35,763 bases of DNA from Muribaculaceae bacterium (GCA_902836725.1 CADFRV010000003.1:1-35763); one strand, 5' to 3'. Positions 16,874 through 25,264 are shown, counted from the stretch's first letter. Made by a program: numbers and translations. Notes: generated by a model not told the origin, from the letters alone.

Positions 16874-16952
16874 ATCAGAGGAACCAAAGGTATCAGGGGA
16901 TGCGCCTGGGCGATCCCTCTGATATCTCTGATTCCTCTGATAACTCTGATAG
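16874..16952 (-). repeat. 9-bp tandem repeats arranged as a long inverted repeat, likely terminator
   Basis: The right arm has four consecutive 9-bp units beginning CTCTGAT (16917-16952). The left arm (16874-16900) holds three degenerate complementary 9-bp units beginning ATCAG, ACCAA and ATCAG. Left 16874-16900 pairs with right 16914-16941 with four mismatches and one bulge over about 28 bp, with a 13-base loop. Read on the minus strand the stem is followed by a T-rich tract, so it can end the transcript of the gene that stops at 16976. The repeated period suggests expansion by slippage within a hairpin. Confidence 0.7.
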
Positions 16953-16975
16953 AAATTTATAGATATTGTTGCTGC

Positions 16976-18655
16976 TTAGAGCACAACTTTCTCTACTTTG
17001 GAACCCTGGCGGCGGATGTAAAGACCTCCTTCTGCGGGCGCGGCCACACGCACACCCTGCAGGGTGAACCACTCTGTCTGGGCGTCCGCGGCTTCTGCCT
17101 CAACTCCTGCTACACCGGTCATTGTGCCCTCGCTGACAACGAACTGCACGGGAGCGCTCTCCTTACCGTTGTTCACAGCTTTGGCAGCCAGTGAAATAGA
17201 CATATTCTCGAAGCCTTCGGGAACCTCATATTCAAACACGTTTGAATCATTCATATGCCATCCGTCAAGGTTTGCGGAAGGAGCACGCATTGCGGAGTTG
17301 AGCAACTTATAGTGAAGTTCATTGGCCTCATGTCCGCGGATCACGATCTTATCGCCGGCCTTAAGCTCAGGGCTTGCACCTGCCTGCAGCTGCTCGCCAT
17401 TGAAGTAGATACCCGGAGCTACTACCTCCTCGCGGTAAAGCTGCACAGCTTCGCCCTGACTGAAACTCGACAAATACATAGCAAAGCGAGGAGAACCACT
17501 GTTGTATTTGATTGTACGGCTTCCAGAAGCAATATTGACATTGGAATTCTCATCAATAGTCACGTCATATCCGGTTGCTGTATCTGTTATTTTGAAATCT
17601 GCAGCAGAGCTACTTAAATTAAAATATCCGTCTGTTCCAGCATAATTGAGAGTGGCGATATTCCACTTATCGGAATTTTTCTCAAGTGTGAAAGCAAGAA
17701 CATCGTTCGTGGCCTCAAAACTTCCTTTTACAATATTTACATCCACAATCTGACGATACTTTTCCTGACTGGCGTTGCTCATCGCTTTATTGACTTCGGC
17801 ACAAGCAATGGTGTATGTCTCGCCTGCAACCAGTTCGCTGGCAGATTTCACGAGAGTGTACACAACGCCGCCAGTCTTGGGAGCGGGCACTGCGGTAAAG
17901 GTCACTTTGAATGTTTCAGAAGAGCCGGTTCCATTCCCACCGGTGAATTCCCAAGTGTCGTCGGCGTTTACAGCGAAGGAATATGTGTTGCCTTCGATTC
18001 TCTCTTTTGTAAGACCTGTGGTGTTTGTCACCAGAAGGTAGTCGGCACCGGCAGAGGTAACAGAAACCTCTGTACCCTCAACCACCTCATATTTACCATT
18101 GTTCTCGGCAGTTACATCACCGAAAGAAACAACAGGCATTTCAGGGACTTCGTTACCACCAACAGTTTCCTCATATTCTACCGTTATTGATTTCAGATAA
18201 ACCGCTTTCTTGGCATTGTTTGTATAGGTTATGGATATAACCCCTTCCGCACTACCACTAAAACTATAATCTGCACTGGTTGTCGCAAGTTTTGAAGACT
18301 CCGGGGTAAAAGCCGTATCACCTACTTTTACACTTAAAGTAGCATTGCCACTACTTGCTGTAGCAGCATTTACTTTGACAGAAGTTATAGTTCCAGGAAT
18401 ATTCCCTGTTTCGAGCACCACTGTAGCTACAGGTTTACTGCCTGAGCCAAATTGGTAGCCTTTAGTACCATCATATCCTGTATAATATGATCCATCTGCA
18501 TTTTGTGCTTTCACAGTAGTACTCCATGTAGCAATACCGGCCTCCCATTTATTGTCGGTAAAACATCCACTTGATGTAGTTGCTGTATATGTCTTGGCCA
18601 AGGCTGTGGAGGCAAGGCCGACGACAAGGGAGAGCATGAGTAGTAGTCTTTTCAT
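16976..18655 (-). CDS. Secreted protein of unknown function with beta-rich modules and short Bacteroidales C-terminal motif
   Basis: The 559-residue product has a signal peptide (1-20, ending TALA). An N-terminal beta-sandwich-like module follows (about 21-165), then a linker starting EVPEMPVVSFGDV. A module at about 270-410 begins YTLVKSASELVAGETYTI and ends KYNSGSPRFAMYLSS...VQLYRE; it resembles a module I recall from many secreted Bacteroidales proteins of unknown function. The C-terminus (WFTLQGVRVAAPAEGGLYI then RQGSKVEKVVL) is a short conserved tail frequent in Muribaculaceae and Prevotella exported proteins, possibly linked to secretion or anchoring. No catalytic motif is visible. Base composition over about 17460-18640 is clearly AT-richer than the flanking genes, while the C-terminal part has local composition. 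This hints that the N-terminal and central modules were acquired or are evolving separately. Transcribed alone, as judged from its promoter and the repeat terminator. Confidence 0.8.
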   Translation of the reverse strand: MKRLLLMLSLVVGLASTALAKTYTATTSSGCFTDNKWEAGIATWSTTVKAQNADGSYYTGYDGTKGYQFGSGSKPVATVVLETGNIPGTITSVKVNAATASSGNATLSVKVGDTAFTPESSKLATTSADYSFSGSAEGVISITYTNNAKKAVYLKSITVEYEETVGGNEVPEMPVVSFGDVTAENNGKYEVVEGTEVSVTSAGADYLLVTNTTGLTKERIEGNTYSFAVNADDTWEFTGGNGTGSSETFKVTFTAVPAPKTGGVVYTLVKSASELVAGETYTIACAEVNKAMSNASQEKYRQIVDVNIVKGSFEATNDVLAFTLEKNSDKWNIATLNYAGTDGYFNLSSSAADFKITDTATGYDVTIDENSNVNIASGSRTIKYNSGSPRFAMYLSSFSQGEAVQLYREEVVAPGIYFNGEQLQAGASPELKAGDKIVIRGHEANELHYKLLNSAMRAPSANLDGWHMNDSNVFEYEVPEGFENMSISLAAKAVNNGKESAPVQFVVSEGTMTGVAGVEAEAADAQTEWFTLQGVRVAAPAEGGLYIRRQGSKVEKVVL

Positions 18656-18736
18656 ACGTGATTGTCGTTAAAAAATTGATTTATGTGTGATTGGATATGT
18701 TCTAAAACAGACGCTGCGCAATACTTATACAAGGAA

Positions 18737-18744
18737 CAAAATTA
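18737..18744 (-). promoter_or_regulatory. Candidate -7 element for the secreted protein gene
   Basis: On the minus strand TAATTTTG (18737-18744) fits TAnnTTTG, about 80 bases before the ATG at 18655. A TGTTAA at 18757-18762 is too close to be a standard -33 element, so the call is moderate. Confidence 0.5.
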
Positions 18745-18820
18745 CACAAAATGGGATTAACAGATTTTATGTCGGCGTTAATGTTTGTTAATAGCAGGAA
18801 GAAGGGCGCTGATAAAATGT

Positions 18821-18860
18821 AAGCAGGGAGGGGCGACAGTGGTGTCGCTCCTCCCTGCTT
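18821..18860 (-). terminator. Terminator hairpin after the glycogen operon
   Basis: An 18-bp stem (18821-18838 with 18843-18860, one mismatch) has a 4-base loop and begins with AAGCAGGGAG / CTCCCTGCTT. It sits about 30 bases after the GH57 stop codon on the minus strand. Only a short T-rich stretch (ACATTTTATC) follows, so termination efficiency is uncertain. Confidence 0.7.
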
Positions 18861-18888
18861 CACAGGTAATTTCGGCGCTACAGCGCTT

Positions 18889-20337
18889 TTATTTCTCTTT
18901 CTTGGCGCGGGATTTGGATGCCGGCTTCTCTGCGGCGGCAGCTTTGGGCTTGCAAGCCTTGCGGGCGGCTTTGGCCTTAGGCTCGGCGGGAGCGGCCTCC
19001 TTCTCTTTGGGTTCGCGCAGGGCGTGCTCCTCGTTGAGATGCTCCTCGTTGAGACGGTATGTGGTTATCTCCTTGTTGAGCGTCTCTATCTCGCGTGCCT
19101 GGTTGCGGATGGTGGTAAGGAGTGAGTTGAGCTCCTCGTTCTCGATGCTCATGGGATACTGTTCCTCCACACGCACAATGAAATCGGCGAGCACGTTCAT
19201 ATAGTTTGTGAACGCCTGGTAGGGGGTGTCATATGGGGAGAACATGGAGTGCGACGCGCCGTCGGCCATATGCTTGGTCGACATATAGAACAGGTGGTCG
19301 GATGCCTGGAGGCGCCCCCAGTCCTGCTTGAGCTGACGGTTGTCGGAGAGGCGCACGCGCTCGGCCACGGAATACAGCTTGTTGAAGGCCTCGTTCTGCA
19401 GCAGGTTTCCGAGCCATGCGGTGGTGTCGCGTGCCTCGTCGGCCCAGCTGATGGGGTGCACGATGGAGAGCACATCCACAGGCTTGAATGTCTTTACAGC
19501 CTCCGAGGGGGTGATGAACTCCACTCCGCGCTCGCGGGCGAAACGTGGAAGAGCCTCGAGGAACTGGAAGATGCCGGTATCGGCGGTCTGGAACTCGCCG
19601 AATGTCTCGAGGTTCATGAACAGGTTGAACACCTGCTCCTCCTGCGGGGTGTCGGCGATCCAGCCGATGTATTTGTCGGCGGTAAGGGGATATTCGTTCC
19701 AGGAAGTGTTGCTGAAACGGCGTGCGATGTCGTCGCTGAGCTTGTCGTTCTTAAGCAGCAGCTTGAGCTTGGGAGCCGAGGCGGCGGCATACACATAGTT
19801 GGGCGACTTCCATCCGAGGATATGCTTGGCACCCTCGGTGATGCAACCCTTGAAGCCCATGGCGGCTATCTGCGGCGCGAGCTCGTCGGAATAGATAAGC
19901 TCGGTATTGCGGAACACTTTCGGCTTCACCCCGAAAAGCTCCTCGATCTTGTCGGTATGGAGCTTCACCTGAATCTCGAACTCCTCGGGATCGGCGAGCG
20001 ACGCCAGCGAGTGGTCGTAGGTCTCGGCGAGGAACTCCACCTTGCCTGTGGCGGCGAGTTTCTTGAGCAGGTCTATGAACTCAGGCACATACTGCTCGCA
20101 CTGCTCGAGAGCCACACCGGTGATGGAGATGGCGCAGCGGAAAGCGCCGTTGGTCTCCTCGATCATGCGCAGGAGCGACTGTGCGGCGGGGATGTAGCTG
20201 CGGTGCGCTATGCGGGTTATGATGTCGTCGTTGGCGAAATCATCGTAATAATAATGGTCGTTGCCTATGTCGAAGAAGCGGTAACGTTTCAGACGGAACG
20301 GCTGATGTATCTGGAAGTAAAAGCAAATAGCCTTCAT
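18889..20337 (-). CDS. GH57 family alpha-amylase-type protein with coiled coil and Lys/Ala-rich tail
   Basis: The first 400 residues are a GH57 protein: FYFQIHQPFRLKRY at the N-terminus (the HQP motif), FRNTELIYSDE with E146 at the nucleophile position, and FMNLETFGEFQ around residue 242. In GH57 amylases the last motif normally reads as M-D-x-E-T-F-G, with Asp as acid/base. Here residue 242 is Asn, which may impair normal hydrolysis. No signal peptide is present, so it acts in the cytoplasm. Residues about 395-440 look like a coiled coil (EELNSLLTTIRNQAREIETL), including an exact LNEEH duplication. The last 40 residues are a histone-H1-like tail rich in Lys, Ala and Pro. It is the last gene of an operon with a GT4 glycosyltransferase (29-base gap) and a GH133-type protein, a set I recall as conserved in Bacteroidales glycogen metabolism. 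Substrate is inferred. Confidence 0.88.
   Translation of the reverse strand: MKAICFYFQIHQPFRLKRYRFFDIGNDHYYYDDFANDDIITRIAHRSYIPAAQSLLRMIEETNGAFRCAISITGVALEQCEQYVPEFIDLLKKLAATGKVEFLAETYDHSLASLADPEEFEIQVKLHTDKIEELFGVKPKVFRNTELIYSDELAPQIAAMGFKGCITEGAKHILGWKSPNYVYAAASAPKLKLLLKNDKLSDDIARRFSNTSWNEYPLTADKYIGWIADTPQEEQVFNLFMNLETFGEFQTADTGIFQFLEALPRFARERGVEFITPSEAVKTFKPVDVLSIVHPISWADEARDTTAWLGNLLQNEAFNKLYSVAERVRLSDNRQLKQDWGRLQASDHLFYMSTKHMADGASHSMFSPYDTPYQAFTNYMNVLADFIVRVEEQYPMSIENEELNSLLTTIRNQAREIETLNKEITTYRLNEEHLNEEHALREPKEKEAAPAEPKAKAARKACKPKAAAAEKPASKSRAKKEK
19025..19054. repeat. Exact 15-bp tandem duplication inside the GH57 gene
   Basis: TGCTCCTCGTTGAGA occurs twice in a row without a mismatch. 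It encodes the duplicated LNEEH in the coiled-coil region, and being a multiple of three it keeps the frame. The identity suggests a recent slippage event. Confidence 0.9.
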
Positions 20338-20366
20338 CTTGTATTTTTCAATTTATCTGTTTGTAC

Positions 20367-21632
20367 TTACTTGTAATTCGCCAGGACACGGTTGTAGATG
20401 TCGATCACTTTCCTGCCGGCCTTGTCCCATGTGATCTGGTTCACCTCCTCTATGCCGTCTTCACGCAGCTGCCTGTACATGGCGGGATATGTGATGATGG
20501 AGTGGATGGCGTCGGCCATGGCGTCGATATCCCAGTAGTCGGTCTTGATCACGTTGGTGAGTATCTCGGCGCAACCGCTCTGCTTGGAGATGATGGAGGG
20601 CACACCCATCTGCATGGCCTCGAGGGGCGAGATGCCGAAAGGCTCCGACACAGAGGGCATGATATATACATCCGACGCCTTGAGCATCTCATACACCTGT
20701 TTCCCTTTCTGGAAACCGGGGAAATGGAAGCGGTCGGCTATGCCTCGCGCGGCGGCCAGGTTGATCATCTTGTCCATCATGTCGCCCGAGCCGGCCATCA
20801 CGAAACGCACGTTATGGTCGAGCTTGAGCACCTTGGCGGCAGCCTCCACGAAATATTCCGGGCCTTTCTGCATGGTGATGCGCCCCAGGAAGGTGACAAC
20901 CTTCTCTTTCGGCTTGGTCACCTCCACGTCGAGCAGCTCGCGGCTGAGGGGTATCACGGCGTTGTGCACGGTGGTGACTTTGGCGGGATCGATGCCATAT
21001 TTCTCGATTACGGTCTGGCGCGTGAGGTTGCTCACGGTGATGATATGGTCGGCGTGCATCATGCCGTCGCGCTCTATGCCGAACACCGTGGGGTTCACGT
21101 TGCCTCGGGAGCGGTCGTAGTCAGTGGCGTGCACATGTATCACGAGCGGCTTGCCGGTCACCTGCTTGGCATGGATGCCGGCGGGGTAGGTGAGCCAGTC
21201 GTGCGAGTGTATTATGTCGCAGTCGATGGTGCGGGCTATTACACCTGCCACTATCGAATAGTTGTTGATCTCTTCAAGGAGATTGTCGGGGTAACGTCCC
21301 GAAAACTCAATGCATCCGAGATCGTTGGTGCGCATGTAGTTGAAATCGGCATAGATATGGTCGCGCAGACGGAAATAGAGGTCGGGATCCATCACATTAC
21401 CGATGCGGCTTTCCACATAGTCGCGGCTTACGTCGCGCCATGCCACCGGTGTCTGCGAGGCGCCGATGATGTGTGCGAACCCTTTCTCTTCATCGCCGAA
21501 AGGCTTGGGGATCACGAAAGTGATATCCATGTCGCCGCACTGCCACATGCCTTTGGTAAGGCCGTAGCTGGCCGTACCTAATCCTCCGAGGATATGGGGC
21601 GGGAATTCCCACCCGAACATTAATGCTTTCAT
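20367..21632 (-). CDS. GT4-family glycosyltransferase (glycogen synthase-like)
   Basis: The 421-residue protein begins FGWEFPPHILGGLGTASYGL, where the double Gly (G16-G17) is the nucleotide-sugar binding loop of GT-B starch/glycogen synthase-like enzymes. SHDWLTYPAG, with H144-D145, matches the acceptor-site motif. The second Rossmann half has FLGRITMQKGP (R251, K256) and the E-x7-E motif SEPFGISPLEAM (E330, E338) of retaining GT4/GT5 enzymes. All these key residues are intact. It has no signal peptide or membrane segment, so it is cytoplasmic. It lies between the GH133-type gene (23-base gap) and the GH57 gene (29-base gap), which supports a role in alpha-glucan (glycogen) elongation from a nucleotide-glucose donor. 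The donor (UDP- or ADP-glucose) cannot be told from the sequence. Confidence 0.9.
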   Translation of the reverse strand: MKALMFGWEFPPHILGGLGTASYGLTKGMWQCGDMDITFVIPKPFGDEEKGFAHIIGASQTPVAWRDVSRDYVESRIGNVMDPDLYFRLRDHIYADFNYMRTNDLGCIEFSGRYPDNLLEEINNYSIVAGVIARTIDCDIIHSHDWLTYPAGIHAKQVTGKPLVIHVHATDYDRSRGNVNPTVFGIERDGMMHADHIITVSNLTRQTVIEKYGIDPAKVTTVHNAVIPLSRELLDVEVTKPKEKVVTFLGRITMQKGPEYFVEAAAKVLKLDHNVRFVMAGSGDMMDKMINLAAARGIADRFHFPGFQKGKQVYEMLKASDVYIMPSVSEPFGISPLEAMQMGVPSIISKQSGCAEILTNVIKTDYWDIDAMADAIHSIITYPAMYRQLREDGIEEVNQITWDKAGRKVIDIYNRVLANYK

Positions 21633-21655
21633 GTCAGATATGTGTGGTTAGCGCT

Positions 21656-23605
21656 TCAGGATTGGGAATCAAAACGTTTGAGGGTGCGTATGGTGCGGAG
21701 CACCTCGGCGATGTTGGTGGCGTGGCTTATGGCACCGCGGCCGCTGAAGGGGGGATTGCCGTCGTAAAGCTGCGAGAGCGAACCGATGCATCCCTGCGAC
21801 ATCTCCTCCTCGAAACCGATGAGCATGCGGTCGATGTAGCTCACGCCCGAGCGTCCGAACACCTTGAGATAAGCGTCGGCATAGAAGCCCATGAGCCAGG
21901 GGCGCGCGGGGCCGTTGTGCATGGCCATCTCGCGGTCGTAGGGTGAACCCTGGTAGAAGGGGCGGTAACCGTAGCTCTTCGGCGAGAGGGTGCGCAGCCC
22001 TTTGGGGGTAAGCAGCTCGCGGGTGACCACATCGAGCACACCCTTGCGCTGGCGGCGGTCAAGGGGCGAATAGTCGAGTCCTATGGCAATGGCCATGCTC
22101 GGGCGCACCGACGGATCGGCGTAGTTGCCTGTCACATAGTCGTAGAGATAACCGTAGTCGTTGAGGAAGGTGCTGATGAACGGCTGCTCCATCTTAGCCG
22201 CGAGGTCGAGCCATGCCTGACGCCTCTCAGCCAGGTCGGGATTGTTCTCGGCCAGATCCGCAGCAAATTTCAGGGCGTTGTACCAGAGTGCGTTGATCTC
22301 CACCAGGTAGCCGGTGCGGGGCACTACGGGGCGCCCTTCCCACACTGAGTTCATCCACGATGCGGGTTCCTGGGTGCCGTCCGTATACAGCATGCCGTTG
22401 TCGTCGGGGTGCAGGCGCGGATGGCGGTTGGCAATCACAAAGTCGAGAAGCTCGGTCACTATCTGCATGTAACGCTCCGCGGCAGCCTCGCGTCCGTAAT
22501 TTTTGGCATACTGCTGTATGGCCCACACTGCCCATCCGGGTATGTCGGGAAGGTCTATGCCATGTATGGTGCGTGAGATATATCCGTCGCCCATGAAACG
22601 CTCGAGAGCACCGGCGGCGCTCGCCATTATCTCCTCGAAATCCTCGCGGTGGTCGATGGCGATGGTGTTGCCCGGCAGCGACATGAATGTGTTGCGCGCC
22701 AGGATGGTGCCCCAGGGATAGCCCGAAAGCATATACTCATGGTCGTTGCGCTTGTAGTAAAGCTGCTTTGCGGCGTTTTTGAGGCAGTTGAAGAAACTGG
22801 TGCGGCAGGTGCGCGACGCAATCTCGTTCTCGTACATCTTGTGGAGCGAGCGGGTGTTGACTTCCGACAGGCCGGCCGAGAAGATGATGCTCTCCCCTTT
22901 CTTTATGTCGACCTGGAAATATCCCGGCACCCAGAGATCCTCGGTGTAGGGTACCCCGCGCTCAAGATCTTTCACATATTCGATATTTTTGTACCAGTTG
23001 GGGTCATACACCCACTCGGGCTTGCGTGTCAGCTGCATGTAAAGCGTGGGATAACCCTCGTAGAGACAGCACGCGACACCATTCTGCACAGGCACGCACT
23101 CTGTGTTGAGACGGTCGTTGGCCATGCACAGGGCATTGCTCTCGCGGAACGCGAGGAAGGGGCGGAACTGTAGGGTAGTAGGGCTGTGGGCCTCCACAAG
23201 AGTATATCGGATTAGCAGGCGGTTCTCCTTGGAGATAAAGATCTTCTCTTTGGTCAGTATCACCCCGCCGACGCGGTATGTGGTGCGGGGCACGCTGTTA
23301 CAGTCAAACTCACGGATATATTTGTGGCCGTTTGGACTGTATACCCCACCCTGATACCGGTGCAATCCGAGGTTAAATGGAGCTCCATGCTGAATTACCG
23401 TTTCATCGAGAGTGGAAAGCAACACATGAGGCTTATACTCCTCCTCTCCCACAGGCACCACCAGAAGTCCGTGCTGCTTGCGGGTGTTGCATCCTACGAT
23501 TGAGGTGCAGTGATAAGCCCCCGCCTGATTCGTGCGCAGCATCTCCTTGGGGAGCGACTGCTCGAGATTTATCATCAGGTTCTTATCAAACTTTAGATAA
23601 CTCAT
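21656..23605 (-). CDS. Amylo-alpha-1,6-glucosidase-type (GH133) glycogen debranching protein with altered acidic positions
   Basis: The 649-residue protein follows the prokaryotic GDE family. The N-terminal beta-sandwich domain includes RTNQAGAYHCTSIVGCNTRK and LLSTLDETVIQHG. The C-terminal (alpha/alpha)6 domain includes GWAVWAIQQYAKNYG, VVPRTGYLVEINALWYNAL and LSPKSYGYRPFYQG. Family members remove alpha-1,6-linked glucose stubs from glycogen. Three normally acidic positions deserve attention. The block usually recalled as (W)GRDT or RARD reads LARNT (N305). SWMNS (N419) stands where distant homologues have TWMD. The C-terminal block usually SEL/PEL(F/Y)DG reads SQLYDG (Q612). Activity may therefore be reduced or absent. 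It is the first gene of the three-gene operon. Its upstream 200 bases hold only imperfect -7-like elements (AATATTTG near 23754), so the promoter is uncertain. Confidence 0.88.
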   Translation of the reverse strand: MSYLKFDKNLMINLEQSLPKEMLRTNQAGAYHCTSIVGCNTRKQHGLLVVPVGEEEYKPHVLLSTLDETVIQHGAPFNLGLHRYQGGVYSPNGHKYIREFDCNSVPRTTYRVGGVILTKEKIFISKENRLLIRYTLVEAHSPTTLQFRPFLAFRESNALCMANDRLNTECVPVQNGVACCLYEGYPTLYMQLTRKPEWVYDPNWYKNIEYVKDLERGVPYTEDLWVPGYFQVDIKKGESIIFSAGLSEVNTRSLHKMYENEIASRTCRTSFFNCLKNAAKQLYYKRNDHEYMLSGYPWGTILARNTFMSLPGNTIAIDHREDFEEIMASAAGALERFMGDGYISRTIHGIDLPDIPGWAVWAIQQYAKNYGREAAAERYMQIVTELLDFVIANRHPRLHPDDNGMLYTDGTQEPASWMNSVWEGRPVVPRTGYLVEINALWYNALKFAADLAENNPDLAERRQAWLDLAAKMEQPFISTFLNDYGYLYDYVTGNYADPSVRPSMAIAIGLDYSPLDRRQRKGVLDVVTRELLTPKGLRTLSPKSYGYRPFYQGSPYDREMAMHNGPARPWLMGFYADAYLKVFGRSGVSYIDRMLIGFEEEMSQGCIGSLSQLYDGNPPFSGRGAISHATNIAEVLRTIRTLKRFDSQS

Positions 23606-23807
23606 TAGTAATTAGGAATATATGTGGTTAGTACTTTAGTTTCTCAAGGCAAATTACTGAATACACTGAAAAGAGAGCCGTATGCAGCCGGCCTCCAGTC
23701 AGTTTCATGGTATAGATTTCAACAACGAAAATAGCCTATTTTCTGAGATTTTACAAATATTATCAAATATTTTTTGAAAAAATTAAGAGTCGGTGTGTGT
23801 TTCCCGT

Positions 23808-23845
23808 TTCCCTGCGGCAGTGTGTGCCTCCTGCCACGCAGGGAA
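23808..23845 (-). terminator. Hairpin immediately after the beta-helix lipoprotein gene
   Basis: TTCCCTGCG (23808-23816) pairs with CGCAGGGAA (23837-23845), with an inner GCAG/CTGC stem. It starts at the base after the stop codon. The nearest minus-strand T-run is about 30 bases further on, so this is a probable but not classical terminator. In the rest of 23606-23845 I see only AT-rich leader sequence of the glycogen operon. Confidence 0.6.
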
Positions 23846-25264
23846 TTATTGCAATGCCCCGAGCGAGGGGTCGGGCAGACGGGGAGTGCCGTTACGGTCG
23901 GAAGCGGTCTCGGGTAGTATGAAATCGGGATATGCGGCTCCCCGCGCCGGAGACTCCTCCTTGAGTGTGTAATCGAAGATATACTCTTCGCGCACGGTAT
24001 TGTAGAGAGGATCGGTATCCCATATGCAGTCGATGAAATTGTTGTCATCCTCCCCTTTTGATTTCAGCAGACAGCGGCGCAGGGTCACTCCGGTACCTTC
24101 CAGATCGCCGTGGCTCAGGTCGGTGCCGTTGCCGTAGATGATGGTGTTGGTGAAATCGGCTGTGATATACGGCATGTCCACAGGCATCTCGTTCTCGTCG
24201 GTTTCGGCATCGTCGGCGCTGAGATGTGCCAGCTGCACGGCGGGGCCGCCGAGAGCCGTAAAGAGATAGTAGTTGGCGATCGTGCACTGGTTGAAGATAT
24301 GGCTACCCCCCGTCAGGTGCAGTATGCCCGAGGAGGCTTCCGTAAGCTCGCATCCGGCGGCTGTCACTGAGGTGTGGATGGCGTCTATCACGTAGTTTTT
24401 GGTATTCCGCACCTGCGAGTTCACCAGATGCAGGGCGGGAGAGCCCTGGGTGTGGTCAAGCACAAGCCCGTATTCCGAATTGCGGATGCTGGCATGGCTG
24501 ATGTAATTGTCTTTTGAGGTGGGGGTGAACAGTATGCCTCCCCACTGCCCCGACATCACCTCATAAGGGATCTGGGCGGCCACGAAACCGGAGCGGTCCC
24601 CGGTGATGCTCACCGGATGCTCCGCCGTACCCTCCACGCGCAGTGTGCCGTGTACCACGATGCGTGCCTCGGAATGAAAAAGCATCTCGGTGCCCGCCGC
24701 AACGGTGAGGGTGGCCCCCTCCTCCACGACGATGCTGTCTTTCACATGGTAAGGTTTCGGCGATGAAAGGACGGCCGACTCCTGAAAACGGGTGTCGCCC
24801 GAGAAACGGATCACATCGCGCCCGTAGGCTTTCACCGGAAAGCGGGTGGAGACACCGTTGCAACGGAACTCTATGTGGCTGAGCACATCCACAGGCACGT
24901 CGCGCCCGTTCTCGGGGAGGGTAGCCTCCACGAAAACGAAAATGGAGTCGTTGGCGCGGATCTCTACATTGTCGAAACGGCGCCCGCTCATGCCGTCGAC
25001 GTTCAGGCGGAAAAGCCCCTGCGGATCGTCGGCGAACTCTATTGAGCTTATGTTTATCCCCTTGTCATGGCGGTTGTATACGGTGAACCGGTGCGTAGGG
25101 GACGCGTCAAGCGTGAAGATCTGCCCCATACGGAGGGTATCGGTGGAAAAGACGGGCTGGTCGGAAGAGGCGGTTGTAAAGCCGTCCTCAATGCACGAAG
25201 AGAGAGCCAGGGCGCATGAGAGAGCCACGACCAGCATCAGAAATATCTTGCGTAAAATTGTCAT
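23846..25264 (-). CDS. Outer-surface lipoprotein with right-handed beta-helix (choice-of-anchor-Q-like) fold, function unknown
   Basis: The 472-residue protein has a lipoprotein signal peptide with the lipobox LSSC (C24) followed by acidic residues (IEDG), a pattern linked to surface export in Bacteroidetes. The N-terminal third (about 40-160) looks like a beta-sandwich (VYNRHDKGINISSIEF, IFVFVEATLPENG). From about 180 onward it has the repetitive short strands of a right-handed parallel beta-helix (VVEEGATLTVAAGTEMLF, IVVHGTLRVEGTAEHPVSI, WGGILF, YGLVLDHTQGSPALHLVNS). The end, SPARGA ... RNGTPRLPDPSLGALQ, is the closing motif typical of choice-of-anchor-Q proteins. Beta-helices are common in polysaccharide-active or glycan-binding proteins, but no catalytic residues are identified here. 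The gene is divergent from the BspA-like gene across a 104-base region and has no recognisable -7 element of its own. Confidence 0.8.
   Translation of the reverse strand: MTILRKIFLMLVVALSCALALSSCIEDGFTTASSDQPVFSTDTLRMGQIFTLDASPTHRFTVYNRHDKGINISSIEFADDPQGLFRLNVDGMSGRRFDNVEIRANDSIFVFVEATLPENGRDVPVDVLSHIEFRCNGVSTRFPVKAYGRDVIRFSGDTRFQESAVLSSPKPYHVKDSIVVEEGATLTVAAGTEMLFHSEARIVVHGTLRVEGTAEHPVSITGDRSGFVAAQIPYEVMSGQWGGILFTPTSKDNYISHASIRNSEYGLVLDHTQGSPALHLVNSQVRNTKNYVIDAIHTSVTAAGCELTEASSGILHLTGGSHIFNQCTIANYYLFTALGGPAVQLAHLSADDAETDENEMPVDMPYITADFTNTIIYGNGTDLSHGDLEGTGVTLRRCLLKSKGEDDNNFIDCIWDTDPLYNTVREEYIFDYTLKEESPARGAAYPDFILPETASDRNGTPRLPDPSLGALQ

Noticed and set aside
19249..20376. Open frame of about 375 codons antisense to the GH57 gene
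   Set aside because: It mirrors a well-supported GH57 gene; there is no promoter or start context, and composition follows the opposite-strand codons.
20361..21581. Open frame of about 400 codons antisense to the GT4 gene
   Set aside because: The real gene on the minus strand has all GT4 motifs; the antisense product is a His/Gly-rich shadow with no family features.
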